Both the position numbers and the translations under genes were made by a program. The notes beneath the pieces are model-generated. The model saw only the letters and a program-made list of their open reading frames with translations. It did not search any database and had not been told where the DNA came from. DNA of 64,000 nt from Tetrapyrgos nigripes. Taxonomy: Eukaryota > Basidiomycota > Agaricomycetes > Agaricales > Campanellaceae. Shown piece after piece: positions 34,601-44,290 of the stretch (position 1 is its first letter; the number at the start of each line of letters is the position of its first letter). The DNA lies in NCBI GenBank assembly GCA_013368315.1, contig JAACJM010000051.1, positions 248,001 to 312,000 of the forward strand. The letters run 5' to 3'.

Positions 34601-35544
34601 TGATGAAAGGGATTTACGCTAAGTTAGGTATCACTTCGGCACTCAGTACAGCTTATCATCCGCAAACAGATGGCGAGACAGAAAGGTTCAATCAAGAACT
34701 CGAACAATACCTTTGAACCTTCTGTAACTATCGCCAAGACGACTGGGTTAAATACCTACCTTACGCCGAATTCTGTCACAATACCCGAATTCATTCAGCC
34801 ACCGGAAAATCGCCGTTCGAACTACTCCATGGATTTCTACCCCGACTCTTCCCATCCATCAATCCGACTTCACACGTACCGAAGGTCGAAGAACGCCTCC
34901 AAAACTTGGATACTATTTGAGAGGAACTAAAAGCAAGTCTGGCGACAGCGGCTGAACTGATGAAAGAACAAAACAAGGACTACAGGAACGAAGGGATGAA
35001 GTTTAAAGTTGGGGATAAAGTATTGCTAGACAGAAAGAATCTGAAGACAACGAGGCTGAAAGCTAAGTTGGCAAATCATCGTCACGGACCATTCGAAATC
35101 ACTGACGTTATCAGTGAAGTCAATTACCGACTCAAATTACCGAATGGCTGGCGCATTCATCCAGTGTTCCACGCTTCACTCTTATCGCCGTACAAAGAGA
35201 CCGAAGCCCACGGAGTGAACTACCTGGGAGAACCGGCTGAATTACTTCCCGAAGACAACGAATACAATGTGGAAGCAATTCTAGACTCAAAACCAACAAG
35301 AAATCGCCGGGGAGTACAATACCTTGTCAAATGGTTGGACTATGCTGATTCAGAGAATTCATGGGAACCGGCGTCAGGATTGACGAAGGTGAAAGAAATG
35401 ATCGAAACCTTCCATCAACAGCATCCAAATGCATATAGACCCAAAAACCTGATACGCCCCGGAACAACGGTGCGTTCACTAGGAATCGCCATGGAAGATA
35501 TATGGCGAAGTACCCGTGTGCTTCAAGCGAAAGCACAACTCTGA
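31618..35544 (+). pseudogene. gypsy-2 Pol: protease, RT, RNase H, integrase, chromodomain
   Basis: One reading frame spans 31618-35544 with only three in-frame TGA codons (33142, 34714, 34918). The protease has A-L-I-D-S-G-A-E-G. The RT has D-G-K-L-R-P-V-Q-D-Y-R-A-L-N and the Y-M-D-D active site (about 33070). RNase H has V-D-A-S-D-Y-A-T-G-G, H-D-K-E-L and T-D-H-D-N-L. The integrase zinc finger has H-H-D..A-G-H-P-G-R-F then C-A-T-C, with the triad in T-D-F-I-T-D, S-D-R-G-P-Q-F and T-E-R-F-N-Q-E-L. The GPY/F-type motif is H-G-P-F-E-I. The chromodomain is Y-L-V-K-W..Y..S-E-N-S-W-E-P (about 35325-35370). It would replicate and integrate the element at marked chromatin. Stops sit at arginine positions. 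Confidence 0.93.
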
Positions 35545-35816
35545 GGAGAAACACTGTTACGAACTGTTGGTATTCTATGCCCTCCTTCACACCCCACTCG
35601 GCAATCGAACTCAGACTTTTGTCATCATTCATCAATCGCATTCCCTCATTAACAGCGTCTACTGTCAAACCCGTCTCTGACAATAACCTGGCCGTTCACT
35701 TAACACTCTCACTACACGAACCAACAACTATAAAGGTACCTTTCCACAACGAAGGACTACAGAACAACACCCATCCCTACCACTCAAACAAAACTCACCC
35801 ACACTCCGCTATCGCA

Positions 35817-36333
35817 ATGTCAACCACTTCCTCTATCGACACCATCGTAAACAACACGCACCCAACCAACAGGGGGCGCTGCACCTACGGGACGCGCTCA
35901 GGACGTCGATGCCGACTTTCAAAACAGCACGCAGGACCTCACAACGGGTGTCAACACTGCACGTGGGGAGGAGAGGATGGACCAGGACGATGTAGATTGG
36001 GTAGAGGACATCGAGCTAGGTGTGTCGTTCAGTGGACATCCCTACGAGCAGAGCACAGAGGGAACTTGGGATGGGGGAGACGGCAGTATATGGGGTGCAC
36101 ACAGCACCATACAGTATGATGCGGCCGACAATGGAGGGGGCTGGGGTATGGCAACCAACACGACGGAGTGGGGAAACTTAGACTGGAACGATCCCAGGTG
36201 GGATATTACAAACTACACCATTGATTGGGACAAGCACTGGCCGAGTCAGGGAGGTCTGGACAGACGGCTTCGCAAACAATGGGTGGAGTATTGGAAAACT
36301 AGCTTGCCGAGCTCCGGTGAAAGCTCGTCCTAA
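35817..36333 (+). CDS. Accessory ORF downstream of gypsy-2 pol
   Basis: Between the end of Pol and the polypurine tract lie two overlapping frames. 35817-36119 encodes a Cys/His-rich segment, C-T-Y-G-T-R-S-G-R-R-C then H..G-P-H-N-G-C-Q-H-C, which could bind zinc. 35977-36333 (another frame) encodes a 118-residue, Trp/Asp/Gly-rich product ending W-V-E-Y-W-K-T-S-L-P. The second stops only 12 bp before the 3' LTR. A single frameshift would join the two. This is the position where errantiviruses carry env, but no signal peptide or membrane helix is visible, so env is unlikely. Function unknown. It may instead be a captured host fragment. Confidence 0.45.
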
Positions 36334-36344
36334 AGAGGGGGTAA
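36331..36344 (+). other. Polypurine tract of gypsy-2
   Basis: TAAAGAGGGGGTAA directly abuts the 3' LTR start TGTCAC at 36345, the expected plus-strand primer site. Confidence 0.8.
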
Positions 36345-36863
36345 TGTCACGAATCGCTCCCCGCCTATTCATTTCCTTTCTATTCTTTTCCCTTTACTAT
36401 CTACTTCCCACTTTAACCCCATAAACATCAACCATTTCTCATCATCGTCTATAGTTATCGTCTCTCTAGATCTATGACTCACATTCCTATCTCCTCCGAT
36501 TCCTATCTCCATGGACATTCTCACTGTCAATCACTCCGTATGATCCAGTACCTTCATCTATCCATATTCGACTCATTATTCTCTCGCCCTTGACATTTCC
36601 ACATGATACCGTCTATTATTACTTACTCTTTCCCATCTGTTCATATTTTACTTATATACCTGTGATCCTTGTAACCTATTCCTTAGTTCGTTCACTTCGT
36701 CTCCGCTCCGTACTTTTACTACGCAGTGTTGAGCCTAGTCAGCTTACCTTCTCTCTATCTCTCTATCTTCCCTTCTCTCTCTTTCCATCAATCTATCTTC
36801 TGTAACTGACTCTCTCTTGTTGTGTGACTTGGGTAGTTATTGAGTGTACTGACAACCTTGACA
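36345..36863 (+). repeat. 3' LTR of gypsy-2
   Basis: 519 bp. It differs from the 5' LTR by four transitions (two at CpG) and a 35-bp block. It is followed by the TCTTG duplication. Confidence 0.93.
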
Positions 36864-36868
36864 TCTTG

Positions 36869-37112
36869 TAGCTCCTCTGGTTTGCACATCAACACAGTTT
36901 CACTGTCGAGATCAAGCCTTCCTTACCAACGGTTTGTGATCTAGTCAAACGCTAGTGAAACCGTTGGTCTCCTTTCTTCCACACACCTGTTCAAACACGT
37001 TCGAGAGTATTTCATATATCTTCCTGTATTTATATCTAGCCAATTCCCCATTTTCTCTTTAGTTTTTTATTCTCTCGTTCACTTCCCGCTCACTCGAGAA
37101 TTCCTTTGCTTA
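36869..37112 (+). repeat. A1 split direct repeat, right part
   Basis: 244 bp matching 40176-40419 with three differences, all transitions at CpG or its TpG/CpA product. Joined to 28949-29085 it equals A2 in length. Confidence 0.9.
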
Positions 37113-37137
37113 TATTCGTCTACATCACTCCATTCAC

Positions 37138-38505
37138 ATGTCTCAAAACGCCACCTCTTCTTCGGATGTTCCTGCCCCAAACACTGGTATTATGCCTGGT
37201 GCTTCTCCCAGCTTTACCAACACCAGGGACAGCGTTTTCCACGGTCCCGCCACTACAAGTGCTGGTCCTCCGAGCACTAGTACTACCAGCCCAACTGCGC
37301 CTCCATCTACTAATGCGACACCTGGTGGGGCTATCTGCCATACAGTCACGGTTCCTTGAACGATACTGGCTGATTGCAATGCAATCGTCGATCGGTACCG
37401 CAAACGCCACATTCCCAAGATTAACGCCGTTACCGATATACAGGAGAAGCTTCATGCAGCTCAGGGGATGTTGGACCAGGCACAAAAAGATGGACTAGCA
37501 GCTTTCTTGGAGATGTTGGATAATGTGGACAAAGTTGAGGATGGAGCTAACAATAGAGGAGCGAAAAGAGCAAGGGATCCAGATGAGTCTCAGCCATCAA
37601 ATCTCGATCCTTTTGATCAACCTTCTCTGAGTAAGAAGGCAGGAACAGATGACGACGCTGAATACCCATGGTCCAGTGGCAACCCCCTCACCGCTATTAC
37701 CATGGATTCCCTTTCCCTTAACTGCCGTCAAACCCTGCGTTTGATCGCGAAGAACCTCGAGGATCTGAAAAAAGCGCTACGTTCCCTTCAGTCATCTCCC
37801 CTCTGCCCAGATCTACCCGAATCTGAACTCAAAGCAATTCTACTCAGCAAACCTGTCAATCTTGACGTGGTTTTCACGTCCATGTACTCCAACACGTACA
37901 CCGAGGATCGTACAGAGAGCTTGACGGACGACATTCAAATCAAGTTCAGAAATCAGACTCCTGCAAAGGTGATCACGGACTCTAACGAATGGGGGGTGGC
38001 ATGGTATAAGGTTATCATTGCCTATAGTTGCACCTTTCCTCACCTTGAGTCTGACATCAGGGCATATGGCGAGTACATTCACCGTCAATTTGCCTCTGTC
38101 AAAAGGCCATTCTATTCAAGGGTCATCAACTTTGACAAAGCGGTTCGAGCCTGTGTTGCCTACACAAAAACCCTTCGGTTCTCTGATTTCAGCCAATTTG
38201 CTGACCTCAGAGAGTCTCACATCAGTGACAACGGCTCTTGCGTTGAAGAATCTGCCCTTTCCCACATGGCTACCCGGGCTACACCAGTCAAGTCAAAAGT
38301 TCCTTGCAACAACTGGAACATGGGACTTTGCACTGGTGTGCCTGGTAGCTGTCCTCGCCTGCATATCTGCAATGCTTGTGAGTTACCTGGTCACAAGAGT
38401 CCTAACTGTCCCCATCTCCCATCAAAATCCACGTCTTACCTTTCTACTCTCCCTTCCACTCTCCCCTCCAAACCCACTGCCCCTATCACGAATCCCCGTA
38501 AATAA
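37138..38505 (+). pseudogene. ORF1, Gag-like protein of the tyrosine-recombinase element
   Basis: The frame starts at 37138, meets TGA at 37357-37359 and stays open in the same frame to 38505. The N-terminus is Ser/Thr/Pro-rich, followed by a coiled-coil-like helix (K-L-H-A-A-Q-G-M-L-D-Q) and an acidic linker. The capsid-like core has W-Y-K-V-I-I-A-Y..F-P-H-L and R-V-I-N-F-D-K-A-V-R. Near the end are a C-N-N-W-N-M-G-L-C...C-P-R-L-H zinc motif and a CCHC knuckle C-N-A-C-E-L-P-G-H-K-S-P-N-C-P. These features match Gag of Agaricomycete DIRS/Ngaro-type elements. The stop after V-P precedes T-I-L and would be arginine if CGA. It would coat element RNA. Confidence 0.75.
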
Positions 38506-38615
38506 TCTCGTTCCTGTCCACACTAATTTGTTTCATTTAATTCTGCTCCTTCTAATTTCCCCTGATCGGACTGTCTTTTCTTTAATTTCGCTCTTTCTTT
38601 CTACTTGATCATTAC

Positions 38616-39728
38616 ATGGACTGTTCCCCTCTTCGATCACGATCTATTTCTCTTTCTTTCTTCTTTTATGACTTTCTGAAATTTTTTGGCATTGTTACGA
38701 CCTTCTATACCCCCGCGATGGACACTGGGGGCAATGTGTTATCTATTTCAGCAACTTCCAGGCAACCCGTTCGTGAGCCTTGGAGCTTAGAAAAGCTGAT
38801 TCATGAACGATCTGTTTGTCTGGGCCTATCCATTGATACCTCTTCCTCTTCTTCTTATTCTTCTGCTCTTAATTCCTACCTTACTTTTTGCAAGATCCAT
38901 GATTTCCCCATTATTCCCACTCCCGAGACCCTCAGCATGTATGCTGTGTTCATGTCTGCACACATCAACCCTCGTTCCATCAACAATTATCTCTCGGGCA
39001 TCGTTAGTGAACTCGAGGTGCATTTTCCCGATGCACGGCAGGCACGGAATTCATCGTTGGTGACACGCACCATGACTGGTTGCTTACATCGATGGGGCAC
39101 CCCAATCAATAGAAAACTTCCCCTATCCCATGACCAACTCGAGATCATCATTAATTCCCTTTCATCTTCTCAATCCCATGATGACTTCCTATTCAAAGCG
39201 ATGGTGCTAACAGGTTTTCATGGACTCCTTCGATTAGGGGAGATAACAGACCCTACAAACAAACGCTTGATCAACCGTTGAAAAACTATGATGCGCCATT
39301 CCGTTGACACCAGCGATCCGGACCAGTACTCCCTATTCCTTCCCGGCCATAAAGCAGATCATTTCTTTGAGGGCAACCTCGTCATCATACAAACCACCAC
39401 CCGTCGTTCAAACCCTACTCCCCATTTCCTTTCATACCTTGACTCTCGAGACCATCTTTTCCCACTACGCCCCGAGCTCTGGATCTGTTCAAACGGCAAA
39501 ATCCCCACGCGCGATTGGTTTATCAAGAGATTAAAGATGTTTTTCTCTAACGCCAACATCTCGGGACATTCAATGCGCGCAGGGGGTGCCACATCAATGG
39601 CGCAGAGTGGTGTTTCTCCACATCTCATCCAGGCCGCGGGGAGGTAGAGTTCACATACTTTCGAGATATATATCCGTAAGAACCCCGTAGTCCTGCATGC
39701 CCTCCTTTTTGGTCATCCCGCTCATTAG
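38616..39728 (+). pseudogene. ORF2, tyrosine recombinase
   Basis: One frame with two stops, TGA 39279-39281 and TAG 39645-39647. The likely start is 38616 or 38718. The N-terminal SAM-like core-binding domain has L-N-S-Y-L-T-F-C and R-S-I-N-N-Y-L-S-G-I. The catalytic domain has the first arginine in T-G-F-H-G-L-L-R-L-G-E-I-T, box II H-S-M-R-A-G-G-A-T, and the nucleophile tyrosine in F-E-I-Y-I-R-K-N-P. The TAG falls where relatives have Trp (G-R-W-S-S), a G-to-A change. The TGA falls after N-R, again an arginine-rich position. The enzyme would integrate circular cDNA by site-specific recombination without target duplication. All catalytic residues are present apart from the stops. Confidence 0.82.
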
Positions 39729-39912
39729 TATTTATTTTATTCCCATTGTTGCTGTTTCAGGGCATTGGGCTTTACCTACTATTTCCCCCTCTTCCATACC
39801 TCCAACTCCCCCATCTACTTCAACTTTTACACATTCTAAACTTTGATTTCCTACATCCATATAATTTCCTTCACCCTCCCTTCCCTTCCCTATTTTCCTC
39901 CTTAGGCTCCAT

Positions 39913-40040
39913 AGCGCTTATCCACATCCTAATGTCACTTCTCTTTTCGAGCGGCTCCATTTTGGGGTCGCCGCGTTTTGCCTATTCATCTTTGCCTCTC
40001 CATGCCCGTCGACTCATGTACGAAGATGAAGCAATTAGTC
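39913..40040 (+). repeat. B1 split direct repeat
   Basis: 128 bp from AGCGCTTATCC to GCAATTAGTC, abutting A2 (2-bp overlap). It matches B2 with eight differences, all transitions, six of them at CpG. Confidence 0.88.
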
Positions 40041-40419
40041 GTGGTTAAATTATTTATTTAATATAGTCTAATTGCGAGTACTTCTCAGAGTCTCGCATTC
40101 CTCATTTTCACCGTTCCATCTTCTACTCAGGTAGTTCCTTCCTGTCCCAGTAATACCCATCTCATCTACATCTTGTAGCTCCTCTGGTTTGCACATCAAC
40201 ACAGTTTCACTGTCAAGATCAAGCCTTCCTTACCAACGGTTTGTGATCTAGTCAAATGCTAGTGAAACCGTTGGTCTCCTTTCTTCCACACACCCGTTCA
40301 AACACGTTCGAGAGTATTTCATATATCTTCCTGTATTTATATCTAGCCAATTCCCCATTTTCTCTTTAGTTTTTTATTCTCTCGTTCACTTCCCGCTCAC
40401 TCGAGAATTCCTTTGCTTA
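40039..40419 (+). repeat. A2 split direct repeat
   Basis: 381-bp intact copy of A1, from TCGTGGTTAAATTATT to CCTTTGCTTA. Confidence 0.9.
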
Positions 40420-40593
40420 CCCACCCAATCCCTCCCTCTATATTATCTTCTTCTCACCCGAGTACTGGCAAACTTTTCCTGACAGGAGGTTTTCTCCCAT
40501 AGTGGTTTTCCCCTGCAGGTTTTTAATGTTACCTTTACTTCGGCCGTTCCTAGTACTTAGCTACCAATGTACCGAGTCGCTGTTTCAGGGCTC

Positions 40594-40721
40594 AGCGCTT
40601 ATCCACATCCTAATGTCACTTCTCTTTTTGGGCGGCTCCATTTTGGGGTCGCCGCGTTTTGCCTATTCATCTTTGCCTCTCCATGCCCGTCAACTCGCGT
40701 ATGAAGACGGAGCAATTAGTC
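40594..40721 (+). repeat. B2 split direct repeat, right end of the element
   Basis: 128-bp copy of B1 ending GCAATTAGTC. The 174 bp between A2 and B2 are unique and include the short direct repeat GCTGTTTCAGGGC, also found before B1 (39757). Confidence 0.88.
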
Positions 40722-41672
40722 CTTTCTTTCCCGCAAATTTTTGGGCTGGGATACCCAAGGAAATGGTGCATAAACCTAAAGAACTCACCCTCATTTCATT
40801 CGGCCTCGTAACTTTAGCCCCGTGTGACCGCTGCTCAAATTCTTATTCTCTTTGGTACGTCAACCTTCCATCCCTTACACATAAATAGGAATTTGTAAGT
40901 TCCTAGTTCCGAGCATCTCAAACCTCCCACTCGCTCGTTGCCCAAATTTAGACAAGCAAGCAAAGAAATTTTCAGACATCCGCATATTTACCATATCGAC
41001 CAAAGAATCACCTTGCAGGGGCATTCGAAATTGTCCAGAACAGAAGAAAGGCTGCAGCTGCGGCTGGGATTACTTTTCGATGTAATCTCCTCTTATACAG
41101 CACTAAGTAGAAGCCCTGAAAGTCAAACATTTTCTTTTCGGGAGCTAACTCTGAATTCCATTGGCTCTCCGAGGTCTGCTTTCAGCCATCCCTCGAGCAT
41201 CAAGCCATGAGAACTCGAGATTTTGTACATCCAGCTTCACAAGGCCCAACAGTTGCAGTACCTAGATATTGGCTAGAAATTAAGGAAACCCGCTGATAGC
41301 CTCTCATGACGTGCAATTGCAGACTACTTATCTTTTTCCTTCAGACTGGACAGCATCAATAAGTATGTCATGACTATGCTGAATGCGTGTTCGGTACATA
41401 CTCATAGTGTTCAAAAGCTATCACACTATCTCATGGATATTTCGTAGTACCAGAAACAAGAACGTTGCTTACTAGATGCAAGGTATAAGATACTAATTGT
41501 GTCTGCCAAGTAACTCAGGGACTTTGCACTACCTCTGGCACAACTTACAAGTTGCATACAAGCTCCAAGCGAATTGGCACATTCACTGATTCGCTAGACA
41601 TATCTATCTACCATAACGTCACTATAGCCAGTCAAAATAGTCGTGGCTTTGCCACGGGTCTCCGCTGTTATA
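40722..41672. other. No recognisable gene
   Basis: Short frames only. No repeat or RNA structure was recognised. Confidence 0.45.
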
Positions 41673-42089
41673 TCATACAACTAGTAACATGAAAGAAGGA
41701 TGGATACGCAATATATGGCTTAGAAGATCACAAAAACCCCATTTCTCGTAGCCAAACCTACACCAACAAATCCCACTATTCGAAACGATACCTGACTCTA
41801 CATACTCATAATTAATCACAAATATATACATATAAGAAAGGAAGACATACTGAGGGGCATTGCGAGCACATTTCTGCCAACCAGAACTCTCGTGATCCAG
41901 ATCCCAAACAGGTTCATCTTCATGCCCAAGAAGGTCCCTCAGAGTGTCAACGGCCTGTTCCTCAGGCAACCATCCAGTATAATTGGTGGCGATGGATATC
42001 ATGATCCTACTATCAACGTGAACACAGGCATACTGCAACTGAGGAATATTGAGGCCTTTGTCCTTGAGATATAGGTGTATATTCCGCAA
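41673..42089 (-). CDS. Hypothetical protein exon(s)
   Basis: Leftward from 42089, about 78 residues have a protein-like composition (P-Q-L-Q-Y-A-C-V-H-V, L-P-E-E-Q-A-V-D-T-L, D-L-D-H-E-S-S-G-W-Q). They run up to a textbook intron donor, GTATGT, near 41855. Beyond that the frame is low in character and probably intronic. The family is not recognised. The gene lies just outside the left end of the 6.8-kb transposon and may have been disturbed by it. Confidence 0.35.
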   Translation of the reverse strand: MRNIHLYLKDKGLNIPQLQYACVHVDSRIMISIATNYTGWLPEEQAVDTLRDLLGHEDEPVWDLDHESSGWQKCARNAPQYVFLSYMYIFVINYEYVESGIVSNSGICWCRFGYEKWGFCDLLSHILRIHPSFMLLVV

Positions 42090-42240
42090 AGTCCTACCTG
42101 TATCTTTGCCGTAACATAGCCCTATGTTACTGTTCCCATAGTTTTAGGTGTCATGAGATGCTTGATTCTCTGGTCACAGTCTTCCTCTACCAAGATCAGC
42201 AGGCCGACCTTCCCGTCACAGTATTTCATGAGGTATGTAT

Positions 42241-42290
42241 ATGGTGTTCAAAGTGTTAAAAAAATAATTTCCGAGTTTTACCTTGCGAAG
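42241..42290 (+). repeat. Left terminal inverted repeat
   Basis: 50 bp, 100 percent identical to the reverse complement of 48967-49016. Confidence 0.95.
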
Positions 42291-42490
42291 CAACGATTTC
42301 GAGCCTACGCTCTCTTGAAGCTACGACTTTTCAGTGCTACGATTGTTCGGTGCTATGATTGTTTGATCCTACAATTTCGATCCTACAATTTGTTGAGGCT
42401 ACGATTTTGAGGCTACGATTTTTCAAGGCCACGATTTTTCGAGGCTACAAATTTCGAGGCTACAATTTCTCGAGGCTACAATTACTGGTG
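42291..42490 (+). repeat. Left subterminal array
   Basis: About twelve imperfect units of AGGCTACGATTTTTCG or GATCCTACAATTTC type, likely transposase-binding sites. The same word occurs in inverse form (TCGTAGCC) at the right end. Confidence 0.85.
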
Positions 42491-42529
42491 GCTATGAATG
42501 AAGGTGAAATGATGGGTGCTGTACTTGAG

Positions 42530-44134
42530 CTTGGGATATCTGCTTGAACTATGTTCTCAGGTGTATCCTCGGCATCAGTATTGGTGAGATCAATAGCTAG
42601 AAGAATAAAATTAGCATGGAAGTGTTGGTTATTTATACAGTACGCACCATCGAGTCCGACCTGCGGTTCAGTTTCAGAAGCTAGAAAGAGGATGGTCTGA
42701 TTAAGACAGAAAGGAGGCTGAAGTTGAATGACGTACCACGGATGATGTGCTTCTTGCGAGGCCTGGACACCTCACCACTGTCATCATCATCGGAGTTGTC
42801 GCTAGGACTACATGCGCGCTTGCCTTGAAAATAAATGTCAGCGAGAGTCCTAATCATCAAAATGGCAGTAGTGACAAACCGTGATTATGTGTAACACGTC
42901 TATCAACCCTGGCCCGCGTGAGCTCGGCATCTTCCTCTTCTTCTTCGTCACTACCATCGTCAGAGGTTTGACTAGCGTCTGAGGACTCAAGATCACTATC
43001 CGTTTGCCATGACCGGAGCACTTTCTCAGGAACCGGGTCCTTGGTCACTAAACATAACAGTAAATCAATGTTGATCCTATAAGCAGCAATAGCAAAGAAA
43101 AACTCACCAACAACCAGCATGCTGTCGCTGAAACAATGGCGACTGTTCCTGCTCAGGTGAAATAGGTCGTTTCCATTAAAATCTGACCCCCAAGGTGACA
43201 CTACTAGATCGCCCATGACGCGTTGGCAAAAGAAAAATGTCGGACCGTTGGTGTCATCAAGACTATCGATATACTCCATACAGTGCGATGGCAAATAGTC
43301 CCATAATGCCTCCATGATCTCGTGTTTCACCATGTCCCTGCTGAACAGAAAACCATCTGGTGAATCACTGGTGGAAGCGAGGGATCGTGCGTGAAGTGCT
43401 TTAAGAGAAGCACTCGTGGGTGTCTTACGCCACGTTGAGCTGGTGACCATGTACCGGGGGCGGAGGACATTGTGCTTGTTGCGATGATTAGTGTCAGCCT
43501 AATCCCAGTGAAATACACTGAGTACATATTCGAAAATCAAACAGAGCAATTACATACCTTGACGACACCATTCAGGTTCATTGTGACGGTCTTTATACCA
43601 AAGATATTAGAAGATCCAGCCTAGACGTGATATCCAAAGCATGAGGTGAGAGGTGCAAGAGATTAAAAGAGCACATAGTCTGAGGCTCACCTTTCCTTTA
43701 CCCTTAGACTTTGAGATTGTACGACGTTCTCCAGCAACCTTCACTGCAGGCCATTTGCCTTTTAATCCTTTCTTCGTCTCTGCTAGAGCTGCAGAAACCG
43801 TGGAGGAGGATGCCCCAGCAGAAGACGAAGATGTCGGCACAGACTCAATGAGTTGGTTGACCAAATCTTGATGAGACTTCCCGTTGCACTCTCGTAGGGT
43901 GCGCATTGCAGGGCCTGGCATCAAAACACTATCATCACTTCCACTACCATCTGGGTCGTCGTGGTCATCGTGGTCCTCGTCATGGTCCTCGTTGTCATGG
44001 TCCTCACGACTGTTGTTTGATGTCGAAGCCATTGCTGACTTTGATGAGCGGAGACGGCGGGGAGTCAAAATCTTCTGGAGCACAGCTGCATGTGTCTTCT
44101 TCTTCCTGATGGCTTTCTTGTGGCGAGTGAGCAT
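42530..44134 (-). CDS. Acidic nuclear-type cargo protein, multi-exon
   Basis: The start at 44134 gives a basic N-terminus (R-H-K-K-A-I-R-K-K-K) resembling a nuclear localisation signal. A long Asp/His/Glu run and a Lys-rich K-S-K-G-K-G-K segment follow, with an intron near 43690. The second block (about 43450-43115) reads E-I-M-E-A-L-W-D-Y-L and V-S-P-W-G-S-D-F-N-G-N-D, and ends at a GTGAGT donor (about 43110). Then come an acidic S/D/E-rich exon (43050-42880) and basic R-P-R-K-K-H (about 42755). No family recognised. Its lack of transposase motifs, and its position between the transposase and the TIR, suggest an accessory transposon protein or a captured host gene. Confidence 0.5.
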
Positions 44135-44290
44135 GAAAAAAGAGAGTGGAGGAAAGAACGAAGATGGTGGTACGATACTGAGAGGCGGACAGCTGTCAAT
44201 GTTGTGGGTCCAAACATCGCACTGATTCCTCTTTGGGACAAATCTAAATTTGATATTAATGTGATAATGTGAAATTCGACGCTTTCTACG

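Larger units (their letters stand above)
29086..36863 (+). mobile_element. Ty3/gypsy chromovirus (gypsy-2) inside A1
   Basis: The LTRs at 29086-29569 and 36345-36863 begin TGTCACGAATCG and end CTTGACA. The 5-bp target duplication TCTTG is perfect (29081-29085 and 36864-36868). The order is gag, protease-RT-RNase H-integrase-chromodomain, and an extra downstream frame. The LTRs differ by four transitions and one 35-bp insertion in the 3' LTR, so the insertion is fairly young. Apart from TGA codons at 31106, 33142, 34714 and 34918, the gag C-terminal and pol frames are continuous. Confidence 0.95.
28949..40721 (+). mobile_element. DIRS/Ngaro-type tyrosine-recombinase element with split direct repeats
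   Basis: The repeats are arranged A1 (28949-29085 plus 36869-37112), coding region, B1 (39913-40040), A2 (40039-40419), B2 (40594-40721). A1 and A2 are both exactly 381 bp once gypsy-2 is discounted, and B1 and B2 are both 128 bp. This A1-ORFs-B1-A2-B2 order is the split-direct-repeat architecture of PAT/Ngaro elements. ORF1 is Gag-like with a CCHC knuckle. ORF2 is a tyrosine recombinase. The element without gypsy-2 is about 4.0 kb. No reverse transcriptase or RNase H is present between ORF1 and ORF2, which are only 110 bp apart, so the element probably depends on RT supplied in trans. Confidence 0.85.

Noticed and set aside
31106..34920. TGA read as arginine (alternative code) in gypsy-2
   Set aside because: CGA and other arginine codons are abundant in the same frame and the intact hydrolase gene uses a normal code. 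Mutation of CpG is simpler, and the TAG at 39645 would need a second rule.
35817..36333. An envelope gene in gypsy-2
   Set aside because: No signal peptide, furin-like site or transmembrane helix is visible, so the position alone is not enough.
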